Below are positions 25,715 to 37,165 of a DNA stretch of 64,000 bases, in pieces. This DNA comes from Eunapius fragilis (Eukaryota > Porifera > Demospongiae > Spongillida > Spongillidae): contig OY811971.1 of the NCBI GenBank assembly GCA_963681505.1, positions 5,730,256 through 5,794,255 of the forward strand. Reading direction: 5' to 3'. The position numbers were made by a program, and so were the translations under genes. Below the pieces are notes generated by a model. The model did not search any database. It was not told where the DNA came from and worked only from the letters and a program-made list of their open reading frames with translations. Each line of letters opens with the position of its first letter. Position 1 is the stretch's first letter.

Positions 25715-26289
25715 AGATACTTGTCAGTCTACAGCTGATAAATGTTCTCCTAAGGATGTAATAATTGATGCCATACATGTAAGTTTACGGGGGGTGTATG
25801 TAACTCTTAGCCACCATGGAGTATGCGTTGTTTATAGGTTGCTCCCTTCTGGTACTCTGGCAAGCCCTCATTCTTCTGTTGAGAATGGCAATGGGTTTGA
25901 AGATGATTCAGATTGTCACACAGGAGGCCAATCTAAAGGTTTGTCTTATATATCCTTTTTCACTTTCTTAGAGTATAAGACTTGGTACATTTTCAATACA
26001 CCCTGTAATCGTGCCCATCAAAATGACTGTGCTGAAGTCAGTGGCATTGATAGTGGTTGCACTGTACTGGAGGATTGTTCAGCTTCTGAAAAACGAGATA
26101 TCATTCCGTAAGGTGAATTACTTTGTGTACAGCAGAGTAATGTACTACCTATAGTACAAAAAATTACACACCCGGTCAAAACTTCTGTTCATTTTGATTT
26201 GGATTGCACTCTGCATTGTATGTGTAAACTGATGATTTAACTTTTATTTTCCAACAGAGAAAGTGCCCTTTCACAAGCGAAATGAAAAA

Positions 26290-26835
26290 AAAAATAGTGG
26301 GTGGGGATTGGCTGACTGATGAGCATATGTTCTATGCACAAGAGCTTCTCAGAATGCAGTTCCCCATGATTCATGGATGGCAGAGCACTCTTCTAGCTCA
26401 GAACAATGGATTTCTTCCAGCCAAGGTGGATGCCATTAAGATTCAGACTCCCACTGGGTAACGTCAGCACGTCTTGGTGGTACAGTCACTCATTTTGACT
26501 GCCTTAAGGTTGGAAGTCATATGTCTTTAACCCTAACCCATCAGTTATACCAGGTGTACAGAACATCAATATGTGAGAGTGGGGGGAATGCATTCTTAGC
26601 TGTGAATGTTGCTACCGTCCAAAAGCAGCGTGGCAGTGATGATTGCGGGGTTTTTGCAATAGCGTTTGCATTGCATGCTGCCCTGGGTTACTGCCTAGAA
26701 GAAATTGAGTTCGACCAGGCTACTATGCGAAACCACCTCCTAAAATGCTTTTCTACAAGAAACTTCTCTCCTTTTCCCACCAGAAAAGTCAGAAGAGCAT
26801 GTCATACCCGCATCATGAATATACATAGGATTTTG
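26290..26835 (+). pseudogene. Ulp1-like cysteine protease domain of the Ginger element
   Basis: The front part, GDWLTDEHMFYAQELL followed by QFPMIHGWQST (26,296-26,400), matches the N-terminal part of Ulp1/SENP-type domains found in transposons. The back part, QKQRGSDDCGVFAIAFA (about 26,620-26,670), contains the conserved Gln and catalytic Cys motif. The His/Asp region between them is poorly preserved and the two parts are not in one frame. Ulp1-type enzymes remove SUMO-like modifiers; what they do for a transposon is not known. Confidence 0.78.
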
Positions 26836-26837
26836 TA

Positions 26838-26984
26838 GATGTGTTTTGCAGCTGTCAGATGCCTGACACCTATGGGGATATGGTGCAGTGTGGTCTTTGT
26901 GAACAGTGGTTTCACATCACGTGTGTTGGCTTCCACTCTCTTCCATCAAGTGCAGAAGAATGGAATTGTTCACTCTGTACATAA
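26838..26984 (+). CDS. PHD finger, C-terminal domain of the Ginger element
   Basis: An open frame of 48 codons beginning DVFCSCQM and ending WNCSLCT, then TAA. It shows the PHD zinc-ligand order: Cys-x-Cys, then CGLC, then W-F-H-I-T-C, then Cys-x-x-Cys. PHD fingers usually read histone H3 tails and could direct insertion or chromatin binding. It overlaps the end of the Ulp1 frame in another frame, so it was probably joined by splicing or belongs to the broken tail of the same gene. Confidence 0.8.
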   Translation, partial: DVFCSCQMPDTYGDMVQCGLCEQWFHITCVGFHSLPSSAEEWNCSLCT

Positions 26985-27308
26985 ATCTTGGTGCTTTACC
27001 TTTAATGAGTATTTATATTCAATGAGTTGCACAAATGAACTACTACAACTTGGCAGGTTTTGGTTGCTCTACCACCAGAGTACATGTAGTCTTCTACAAT
27101 GAGTAAGGAGTCCCAAAGCACCCTTCTAATAGGTTCTATTACATGTCATATAATAGATCGAGACGAGAGCATCAGTGATTATGCATGTATATTCACTTAC
27201 CACTCAATCCCGTCGATGAACTCAAGAGGCGGAGCTACAAACATAACTTGTATGTACTACAGCGATTACAATGCAGATGGTGGTGAACTTCATTATAGAC
27301 TTAGAAAA

Positions 27309-27432
27309 CAATGTCCGGACCAAAAATTTCAGGGCGGACCGTATTTTTCGAAATAATCGGTCCGGGCGGACCGAAATTCAGCGAAAATTTTGGTCCGGGA
27401 CCAAATATTTCAGGACCAAAATTCCAGTGACA
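27309..27432. repeat. Right terminal inverted repeat of Ginger1-like element
   Basis: It ends TTCCAGTGACA. Read inward it runs TGTCACTGGAATTTTGGTCC, with the same GGTCC/GGACC boxes as the left end, followed by the GGAA duplication. Confidence 0.85.
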
Positions 27433-28053
27433 GGAAAGGTTGCATTTTACAAATTAAAGCGTAACTAACGACATCCTTTTACAAGCTCTTTCTAAACCCA
27501 TGCATGCGAATTGTTGCAAAAATATCAATCTGTCCAGTACCTAGCGCAAAGAAGCATTAATCTGGAGGACGTATTCAAGCGATTCTTATCATGTAATTAT
27601 ATGGACACAAGAATATGACATTATTTTCATAACACTGTAATCGTCTTGCATAATGTGTACGCGGTTGGCATATGTACTTGTATAAAATATCTAATTCGCC
27701 CATTGCTCCCCGCCCCCCCCCCCCCCCCCCCCCTTCCCCAATGCAAATGTAGATCATTACTTTTTATAGGGATATGAAGCACTCCCATGCAGGCCCGAAG
27801 CCAGGTTGTGTGTTTAATGGGGGTGCAAAGAGTGGTAAAGCGGATATTACGGCAGACCCCGAGTATATACATGATTTCGTGGGCTTCCTAACTGTACCGT
27901 AATGTGCAAAAAAACTCATTATTAAAAAGCCGAACGGTAATTAGCTTTGAAATTGTAATTGTTGGCAACATGTCCTTATATGGTGGGCTCGCCCCTCTTT
28001 TAATAATTCGCCGAAATCTGTATACCACTTTTCTGGAGGTTAGTAGTCTTTGC

Positions 28054-28199
28054 CTAGCCTCGTCCCCAGGCCGTCAATTAAAGTTTGGCGGCCTGGCAAC
28101 TCTTACTGTGCATGCGTTGGCCACCGTGATATATTTTGTTTGTAAACCTTTCCGTAAACTAACTCGTTACCGGTCTGCCTCGTTCTAAATGCCAGGCTT
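28054..28199 (+). repeat. Dispersed repeat, copy 1 of a MITE-like pair
   Basis: It runs from GCCTCGTCCCCAGGCCGTCA to GCCAGGCTTTT. The same sequence lies inverted at 36,985-37,165 with a slightly longer interior. The ends are partly complementary (GCCTCGT...ACGAGGC), so a MITE is likely. Confidence 0.7.
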
Positions 28200-29619
28200 T
28201 TACCACACTGTGCAAAAAATAGGATATACGCTATTGTATATTTTGCGTATATTTCGAGTATACGCATGAATATACGCGTGCGTATACGCGAAATATCCCA
28301 CTGGTATATTTTGCGTATAGAACCAATTTCGCACTGCGTATATTTCGAGTATCCTCAAATGTATCACGTGCGCTTATGGAGGATTCTCTAATTAATGTCT
28401 CCGGATACTACACTGTACCTACGTTGACCGTATACTGTATTGGGTACGCCACCCGATTATGTTCGTTGTATACTGGCTTGATTAGTATTAAAATTATAAT
28501 CAATATTAAATAAAGCAATACAATCAATAGACAACGTTCAAGCTCTCCAGCCATCCAGGAAGGAGATACTCCAGTAGTGGCCCTCCAACCCGCCGTTGCC
28601 ACGAGTTGCTCAGAAATCCATTGCAACCTCTTCTAACGAAACGCGCGGCAGTAGTTGAGCGTAGGCTTCAAACTGCTTCCCTGTACTGTCACCATAGTCC
28701 ATATAGCTACAGCAAAATAGAGCATCCATACGATACAAATGCAAACAGAGGCCTACACTGACGGCGGGATTGCTTGACAAGCTCAGCTGAATCTCAAGTT
28801 TCCTTGTCTAGCTGCAGGGAATATACAGGGTTAAAACAAACGAACCATTACCTTATACTCCAAAGCAATCCGCTACTTCTCTATCTCCGCTCTTCGTATA
28901 ATTTGTCAATTCTGACAACAGACACTGATAAACAGCAAGTGTGAATGAAAACGCAATCTCTTACCCGCTCTGCCTTTGCTAGTTTTTATGACGTCTCTAA
29001 ATTTGATCGAGAAAAAAAAGGTGATGATCACTGCTTACGCTTCGAGACTTCAGCTGGATTCTCCTTAGTAGGAAAAAAAAAGCCGATATAACGTTACTGT
29101 ACCTGTACAGAGAGTGATGTCCTTTTCCCTCGAGTTGGTCTTACAGCATCGCTTTGAGACAGTTTTAGATCTGTAGTTTCGCAACCTCCTGCAGTAGTGT
29201 AACGGACCGTGCAAACAGCATCGCCATGCTGCCTAGGACCTAGGGTTTGGCGCGGTCTTCTTCGTCATCATCGTACTAGTATCGATATACATGTAGGTTC
29301 TGCTGTGACGACATGACTTCATCGTTTCTCGGGGACCTGTTAGAGGAGAGACTTGGGAATTAGCCACTAGTCCCTCAATTTACTTGAAGACCCACCTAAG
29401 ATATTTCTTCTGGATGATAGGAACGTACGGTTATAGTTGCAGTAGATTTCCCGACGATGACGCCATATATGCATGCGGCTTTGAAGAGTCTACGCATGCG
29501 CGTTACATTCGTTTGACAAGAAACCTCGTACACACTGTATTTGTTCTGCTCAGAGTGGGGTTTCAAAAGCAACTTAGAAATGACTTATTTGATGTACACA
29601 AGACTGTATTACAATACCT

Positions 29620-30350
29620 GGTCTGGCCACTAACATGATTCTATTTGATGCACACCTACGAACATGACTCAATTAGATGCACACCAGGGACTGCCACTTT
29701 ATTTGATGCAAATAAGCAAACCCATATCTGGCCGCTATCCTGATTCTATTTGAAGCCCACCAGGTCTGGTCGCTACCAAGATTCTATTAGATGCACACCA
29801 GGGATTGGCCACTACTAGAATTTAATGATTCAATTTGATGCAAACTGGGTCAGTTTGCTAACATGATTCTATTTGATGCACACCAGGGTCTGATCGATAT
29901 CACAAACCTACCAGATGTACAACAGCGACTGGCCACTAGCGTGTCTTTACTTGATGCAGACGAGTTAATATGATTCCATTTGATACACACTAGGTCTGGC
30001 TGCTAACATGATTCTATATGATGCACACCAGGGACTGCTGCTCGCATTACTTGATATGCTAGTACGTGGCAATTCCTAATGTGAGGGTCATGGTAGCAGT
30101 GTGCATCAGACAGAATCATATTAGCGGCCAGACCTGGTGTGCATCAAATAAAGCTATTGGCCATTCTCTGGTGTGCAGCTGATAGAATTGTGGTATCAAC
30201 CAGATCCTAGTGAGCATCAAATAGAAACATGGTAGCGACCAGACCAATGTGCATCAAATAGAATCAGGATACCCTGATTTCATAAAAAAGATTCAATCTG
30301 ATGCACACCAGGTCTAGCCGCTATCCTGATTCCATTTGATCACATGACCG
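29620..30350. repeat. Imperfect minisatellite with an inverted middle section
   Basis: Units of about 40-60 bp contain GATTCTATTTGATGCACACC and a GGTCTGGCCGCTA box. From about 30,085 to 30,275 the same units run on the opposite strand (GTGTGCATCAAATAGAATC), then the original orientation returns. No coding sequence is seen. Confidence 0.8.
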
Positions 30351-31530
30351 TATTAGACATAGAAAAAGTGTACTGTGTCATTGCTATATAGTAATATATG
30401 GCCACACCCCTTTGTAAGACTTCTATGTATGTACATTAGCATGACATGTACATGTATGGAAACGTTCGGTTACACCCAGCTAGTCTCACAAGTGGAGATA
30501 GAATAGTACACAACATGTACATGTAAAGATGTAACAATACAACAAATGTAAGTTCACATCAGATCTTTCAGTTTCATTCAATTGATGTAAGGCTTGATCC
30601 TATCAGGGTGAAAATATATCATTTAAAGATATCACACCATGCAAACATACCATACATACAATTTGGATGAAGACTATTGAGAAGGATAGATTCTTAGTGC
30701 ACTCAGCTACTAAATGGCAGTAATACTGGTGCCACCTCCAAGCGCCAAGCCTCTAGCTAAACATTTTCATTCTGAATGCTCCAAAATCACATTCGCCTCT
30801 TTCAAACCACATTCTAAGCATCTTCACCTACTCACACAGATATAAGCACGTACAGACAATTGTAAACATATGTGGATGCACATGCACATACTGGTATAAA
30901 ATGCAGACACATGCATACACACATCTTGACAGAATTGTGCTTTCTTCTCCTAGTGACATGCAGACACAGATACACACACACATGCGTACCCTATGTATGT
31001 AGCTGCACACATGCCAATATCCTCCCAAAAGGTCCTTCAATACAACCACTACATGTAAGAATGTTCACAGAACAATAAAAGCCCTACACAGCTAGGCACC
31101 AAAACATATTGCTGCCTGAGTCTATTTGGCACTGACTAAACATCACACAGTGAACTATAAAAACTTCAGAGTGACACCAAAGCAATCAAACCAGTGCTAA
31201 CAGCCCACAGTTAGTCCACCAACCCTCCCCTTTGGCAGGAGTGCCCCAGTTATCAAGACTGTGGCTACATGCATCATGTTAGCCTCATCATGGGGTGTGG
31301 CAAAGCAGCCATCCCACCAACTGTGTGAGTGTATTACCCCTTGGCAACTTCTTCAAGTATGTGTATGTGTGTGTATGTGTGTATGTGTGTATGTGTGTAT
31401 GTGTGTGCGCATGTGTGTGCATGCAAGGTGAGTGTTAAGATCATGTGATGTGGTTTAGTAGACATTATTAGGTGATTAGGGTAAGTAGGAATGCTAGCAT
31501 TAAATACCAAACCATCTTCATCAGGCACCT
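30351..31530. other. No gene; GT/CA-rich spacer
   Basis: No exon or mobile element is supported. A GTGTATGT-type microsatellite occupies about 31,358-31,415 just before the large minisatellite. Confidence 0.45.
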
Positions 31531-31534
31531 GATG

Positions 31535-32737
31535 ACAGTATGAGGTGAACACATGACAGTATGAGGTGAGCACATGACAGTATGAGGTGAGCACATGACA
31601 GCATGAGGTTAGCACATGATAACAACATGAGGTTAGCACATGATGTCAGCATGAGGTGAGCACATGATGACAGCATGAGGTTAGCACATGATGACAGTAT
31701 GAGGTGAGCACATGACAGCATGAGGTTAGCATATGATGACAACATGAGGGTAGCACATGTCAGCATGAGGTGAGCACATGATAACAACATGAGGTGAGCA
31801 CATGACAGCATGAGGTGAGCACATGATGACAGCATGAGATGAGCACATGACAGCATGAGGTGAGCACATGATGACAGTATGAGGTGAGCACATGACAGCA
31901 TGAGGTTAGCACATAATGATAGTATGAGGTGAGCACATGACAGCATGAGGTTAGCACATGACAGCATGAGGTTAGCACATGATGACAGCATGAGGTGAGC
32001 ACATGACAGCATGAGGTTAGCACATGATGACAGTATGAGGTGAGCACATGACAGCATGAGGTGAGCACATGATGACAACATGAGGTGAGCTCATGACAGC
32101 ATGAGGTGAGCACATGATGACAGTACGAGGTGAGCACATGACGACAGCATGAGGTTAGCACATGATGACAGTATGAGGTGAGCACATGACGACAGCATGA
32201 GGTGAGCACATGATAGTATGAGGTGAGCACATGACGACAGCATGAGGTGAGCACATGACGACAGCATGAGGTGAGCACATGACAGTATGAGGTGAGCACA
32301 TGACGACAGCATGAGGTGAGCACATGACAGCATGAGGTGAGCACATGATGACAGCATGAGATTAGCACATGACAGCATGAGGTTAGCACATGATGTCAGC
32401 ATGAGGTGAGCACATGATGACAGCATGAGATTAGCACATGACAGTATGAGGTGAGCATATGATGTCAGCATGAGGTGAGCACATGATGACAGCATGAGGT
32501 GAGCACATGATGACAGCATGAGGTGAGCACATGACAGCATGAGGTGAGCACATGATGACAGCATGAGATTAGCACATGACAGCATGAGGTTAGCACATGA
32601 TGTCAGCATGAGGTGAGCACATGATGACAGCATGAGATTAGCACATGACAGCATGAGGTTAGCACATGATGTTAGCATGAGGTGAGCACATGATGTCAGC
32701 ATGAGGTGAGCACATGACAGCATGAGGTGAGCACATT
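31535..32737. repeat. Large minisatellite, 21/24-bp units
   Basis: About 1.2 kb of CATGAGGTGAGCACATGACAG (21 bp) and the same unit with an extra three bases (24 bp) alternate irregularly. Units differ by single-base variants (GTTAGC for GTGAGC, GTATGAGG for GCATGAGG). Because unit lengths are multiples of three, several minus-strand frames stay open for about 190-210 codons; these are not genes. Confidence 0.95.
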
Positions 32738-33239
32738 ATTATCAAGGAGGCCATTGTTCATGTGCATCAGACTGTCAAACGGCATACGCTTGTCTCACCA
32801 ATAACTCAGAACACACATATACATGCAATGTACCCAGAGCACCGATCCTGCATGCTTGATGCACAGATTACATCATGACCAATGTAACAGGAACATTGAA
32901 TCAGTGAATATACACACGTTGAACGTGTACACATATACATGCTCACATACACATGTATGCGCATACATGCACACAACAAACACACACGCACACACATGTA
33001 CCAAATGCACACACATATCATACATGTTACTATTACATACACATGTATACACACACACACACAACACACACACACAATCACACACATATGCAGCATGTAG
33101 CCTGACCCTGGGCGTGTATACTGAGCTGGTTGCCACAGTTACAATCAGCCCATTTCAAAAGGTGACTTTTAAAAATTGATTATAATAGTATGCATGACAA
33201 CGATAAATTATTTATATACATGGTACAACCCAGAAATAT

Positions 33240-33831
33240 TACAAAACTACATTGGCTTACCTTTCAGTGGTCACTCCATCCAACGCGACGTCTACACAAC
33301 TTGGGGCTTTTTGGCTTCACACATATCATCACTGAAACTGTATACAAGTACCGGTAGACGATTCAAATTCAAATGTGCGTAATTCATAAACTAAGCTAGT
33401 ATGTGTATACATACATTTTAGCCAGAACTCCGACCAACCAGATATACGCTTTCCTTCCGCGATTTCTTTATTTGACACTTCGGAACACGTATAACCATCT
33501 TTCTTTTTAAATTTAAATTTAATGGCCCATTATTAATGGCCAATAGCTCAATTAACAACGAATTACGCCCTCGCTATGATGCGGTATAAAATTAGCATCA
33601 CATGTATACAGTTATACACAATGTGTATAACAGTTACTTGTATAACAATGATATACAGGCGGATATACAGGCGAGTATAACAACCCTTTTTACACTGCGG
33701 TTTTTTAATTAGTACATACTACCATTATACACAGTTATACACAATTATATGCAATGTGTATAACAAATGCTGTATAACTACTTGTATAACAATGTTATAC
33801 AGGCGAGTATAACAACCCTTTTTACACAGTG
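33240..33831. repeat. Dispersed repeat pair, copy 1 (ends TTTTTACACAGTG)
   Basis: It matches 51,000-51,550 in the same orientation, from the CAGTGGTCACTC region through GCGACGTCTACACAACTTGG to the end AACAACCCTTTTTACACAGTG. The 3' half has internal TATAACAATG-type repeats. The end resembles CACTG-type transposon termini. It may be a non-autonomous element nested in the 28,206-34,641 region. Confidence 0.7.
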
Positions 33832-34737
33832 CAAGTGCCAAGACCACAAGGTGTCACTGCTATTTCACTGCTATTTCAGTGGTGATCATACTGTTGGCCT
33901 ATTTGTCAGGAACCATATCAGCTAATCTCTGCAACTCTAGGTCATTCTCACTGGGGATCTTGACCATTCTCCTGCTCCCTCACACACTTTAAAACAATGG
34001 CTGATATAAATGATGAGCTGCAAATATATGGTTGCATGGGCGGCCAATTCACCACCCTGCTGGGCTACCTGGTTACAATGATTGCTCCCGGTCAAACATG
34101 GCCTCCCATGCTTCCTACCATCCTGTAGACACATTGACCCACTGGTATACAGCATACAATTACGCATTCGTTAACTTAGCTAGTGTTGCCTAAAGTACCC
34201 ACTGGTCAACAGTGACGCATGCGATAACACATAACCCTGGCATACACACCCCCATTCCTGTCCTCCTCACTTATCTTACCCACCTGTTAAGCCATGCCAT
34301 GCATCATTAATATCTTGCATACGTACCGACGCTTATAGTTCAAGTGGTAAACGTCCATAATGCTCTACGTTCGAATTCACATAGCAGGCATACTGCGGTT
34401 CAAATTATTCATATCAAAGTTATACATGTAAGTTATTTAGATTTGAATGCGTTGCATAATTCATTGCGGTGTGCGTATACGTGATATTTCGAGAATACGC
34501 ACAATGAATAATTGTCACCTAGGGATTCTTGAAATATACCAGGTGGATATTCGAAATATACACTACCCTTGGTATATTGATGGTATACGCGAAATATACG
34601 CAAAAATATACGCTAGCGTATACTAGGTTTTTTGCACAGTGCCAGTGGCAATGAGAGTGGCTGTTGTTCTAAAATACTCTACTGACACAAGTTTGTTTTT
34701 GCATGACTTGCACATGAACCTTGACAAACCATCGTCC

Positions 34738-35108
34738 ACAGGGAAAAGTTGTAAAAGTCCAGGCTGGATTTTTAAGGCTGGTTTTTAACAAAAACCCATC
34801 CCGGAATGGAGCGAATAGCGAAAAACCATCCTGGGATTAAGCGTCCAGGGTGCATGGGAATTGTGGAAAAACCATCCAAGGATTGAGCGTCCAGGGTGGG
34901 AATAGATATAGTTCTACCCTGGTTCTGTCGAACAAAAAACCAAATGTTGAGGTAATAATTATATTCATACGTCAACATGAGTTTGTTCGACAAAACCAGG
35001 TAGAACAACACTATTCCCACCCTGGACGTTCAATCCCAGGATGGTTTTTACGCTATTAGGTTAAAACCAGCCCAAAACAATCCAGGCTGGACGTTTATAA
35101 CTTTTCCT
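34738..35108. mobile_element. Foldback element, about 370 bp
   Basis: The arms are inverse copies: CCACAGGGAAAAGTT plus GTCCAGGCTGGAT on the left and the complement on the right, with further pairing around TTCCCACCCTGGACG and a loop near 34,940-34,975. No clear target duplication was found. Confidence 0.75.
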
Positions 35109-35159
35109 GTGGTCTGGAGCCACTGGGACATCGGCAACCTTGCTGAGCCTGGTTGCAAG

Positions 35160-35281
35160 ATCTGATACCTGCCACGCACGCGATTCGGTCCGCGTCTAAT
35201 TTCGGTCCGGCCGGACCAAAAAAGGCTGCCGGAAATTGTCCGGCCGGACAATTATAGGTGCTCAATTTTGTCCCCGTGACA
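35160..35281. repeat. Solo Ginger-like terminal repeat
   Basis: The stretch is rich in GGTCCGGCCGGACC boxes and ends CCCCGTGACA, matching the right end of the element at 21,852-22,913. No partner end was found, although a Ginger integrase relic begins about 460 bp downstream. Confidence 0.65.
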
Positions 35282-35743
35282 TCTTTTGGTCCCATGTAGT
35301 TTTTTTCTTTGGAAGGTGTTGAAAATGTCGTCGGAATGAGGAACAGACGAAAAAGGTGACACTCTTGAACTGGCCTACAGTTACAAGGTCATGGAAAGTA
35401 CCCTGAAGGATGCGATGCGAACAAGAAACGATCAACCAAACGAAAGGCGGAAAAGATCTTCTTAAATTAAAGAATGGCGAAGCGTGGACTAAAAGAAAAA
35501 TGAATGGAACGACTAAGGTGCGTGCAGCATGTAACTACGTGCAAAATGATTTGTATCCAAACTGTGGTCATCGTTGATAAGCATGGTAGTAGGAGACAAA
35601 ATTATGACTATAGAATCCCTCATTACAAGGATACGAAGTGTGCGTTGTTTGCATCGAATGTAGCGTATGGTTTTAGGGTCTTAGGATAACTCGTTCGATT
35701 TCACCCGTCGTCGCTCTTTCGCATGTTTACTGAAATAGGTTGT

Positions 35744-36930
35744 GAGGCTCATTTTGGTTGCATGTGAGAAGCAGAGGATTCCACATTCCTGCCATTCTGA
35801 CCTTACGTCTGACCATCTGGGAACAAAACGTACCATCAAAAGGATTAGAGAACGTCAGTCACATGGAAAGGACCCAACAAAGAAGTTTTTCAATGGTTGC
35901 AATTAGTCATGCACATTTACTGACATGTTTTTACAGGTAGCATCATGTGAGGCTTGCCAGAACAGTTCTGATAAACTTGTTGTTACTTCTACTGAACTTC
36001 ATCCTATTCCTGTATACACCACTTGGTATCACGAAGCAATTGACTTTATTGGACCGATTTCACCAATTTCATTATCAGGATACAGGTCAGCTCATTTATT
36101 ATTATTATTATTATTATTACTATTCATGGTATGCAAGGAATACTTGCTTTCACAGGATAGATTACACTTTATTTTTTAATTGTATCTAATTTGTATGTAG
36201 GTACATTCTTACACTGAGTGATCACTTTTGAAATGGGTTGAAGCGGTTACAGTTCCAACCAAGAGGCACATCAAGTGGCAAGTGCACTATACAAGGTATA
36301 TGCCGATCATTCATTGTGTGCACTTTACCATATTTTTAATGTACATGTACAGTGTATATCTAGGTATTCATGTGCATGGAATTGCCCAGTATTTTGACAA
36401 CAGACAATGGTTCTGAATTCAGGAACAAACTGAACAATGCAATGATGAAACAGTTAGAGATATGACACTGCCTAATTACTCCTTACCAACCACAGGTACA
36501 CAAAGTGTATAATTTTAGTTTAAAGTTCCACATAAGTCTTTTTATGAGTAGTCAAATCGTCTTGAAGAACAATATAATCAAACTCTGCAAAGAATGCTCT
36601 CAAAAGCAGTGATGGGACATATGGAGATTTGGGATCAATTAATTGATTCAGCAGTATTTGCATACAACACTTCGTCCTATGGATCAACTAATTACACCCA
36701 TTTGAAGTGAAAGGCGAGGATACCTATTGATGCCGACCTGGAATCTATTTGAGACCTGTTAAGTTTTTTGCCAAAGCTTGATTTTGTTTTGTTTTGTAAT
36801 TTACATGGTACTTAATACTTTTTTAGTTCAGCAAAGGAATCAAACACAGCCAACATAATGGAACATGTGTCCATACAAAGACAAAGGATTTTGAAGAATG
36901 TGAAGTACAATATCCTTGTTGCACAGGTAT
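35744..36930 (+). pseudogene. Ginger-type integrase relic, second copy
   Basis: Remnants of the same multi-exon integrase as at 23,553-25,714. A zinc-finger remnant lies at about 35,790-35,870. The first catalytic Asp region (EAIDFIGPISP) and CEACQNS, the CC half of the zinc finger, lie on an exon that begins after an acceptor at 35,937. There is a DNGSEFRN-like region near 36,405 and a LEEQYNQTLQRML region carrying the Glu near 36,560. Introns sit where they do in the first copy. It is heavily decayed, and no protease or PHD part was found. Confidence 0.75.
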
Positions 36931-36984
36931 AAAGTATAATGTATTTTGTGCACGTGCGCTATGTGTATTTAGTAAATATTGAAA

Positions 36985-37165
36985 AAGCCTGGCAATTAGA
37001 ACGAGGCAGACCAGTAACGGGTTAGTTTACGGAAAGGTTTACAAGCAAAATATACGATTACCACTTTTTCTGGTAATGGCCAGCGCATGCGCACTAACAA
37101 AGTTGCAATGGAGACCAAGCCGTCTTTTTTCCCAAACTTTAATTGACGGCCTGGGGACGAGGCTA
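36985..37165 (-). repeat. Dispersed repeat, copy 2 of a MITE-like pair
   Basis: This is the inverse of 28,054-28,199, running from AAAGCCTGGCAATTAGAACG to GACGGCCTGGGGACGAGGC, with about 30 extra bases in the middle. Confidence 0.7.

Larger units (their letters stand above)
23385..27432 (+). mobile_element. Ginger1-like DNA transposon with integrase, Ulp1 protease and PHD finger
   Basis: This is a cut-and-paste DNA transposon of 4,048 bp with both ends preserved. Termini are TGTCA...TGACA, fitting the TGTNR/YNACA ends known for Ginger. Inverted ends of about 120 bp carry repeated GGTCCG/CGGACC boxes, and GGAA is duplicated on both sides (23,381-23,384 and 27,433-27,436). Inside, all on the plus strand, are an intron-containing gypsy-type integrase, a Ulp1-like cysteine protease and a C-terminal PHD finger, a domain set reported for Ginger1 families. 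The integrase exon carries a later MITE insertion at 24,305-24,593 and the coding parts contain several breaks, so this copy is inactive. Published Ginger target sites are mostly CCGT-like, so the GGAA/GGCC duplications are a variation worth noting. Confidence 0.88.
28206..34641. mobile_element. Candidate CACTA-like element bounded by CACTGTGC ends
   Basis: The left end reads CACTGTGCAAAAAATAGGAT followed by about 150 bp of repeated TATACGC/CGAAATAT motifs. The right end is the inverse, with similar motifs (34,470-34,600) and then TTTTTTGCACAGTG. Flanks read ACCA before and CCAG after, so a 3-bp CCA duplication is possible. CACTG termini, subterminal repeats and a 3-bp duplication are CACTA/EnSpm traits. 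The interior holds tandem arrays and no transposase I can see. It may instead be two unrelated solo ends 6.4 kb apart. Confidence 0.4.

Noticed and set aside
31521-32723. Minus-strand open frames of 186-210 codons rich in Cys, Leu, Ser and His
   Set aside because: They are translations of a 21/24-bp minisatellite; several frames are open at once and none has a start context or family match.
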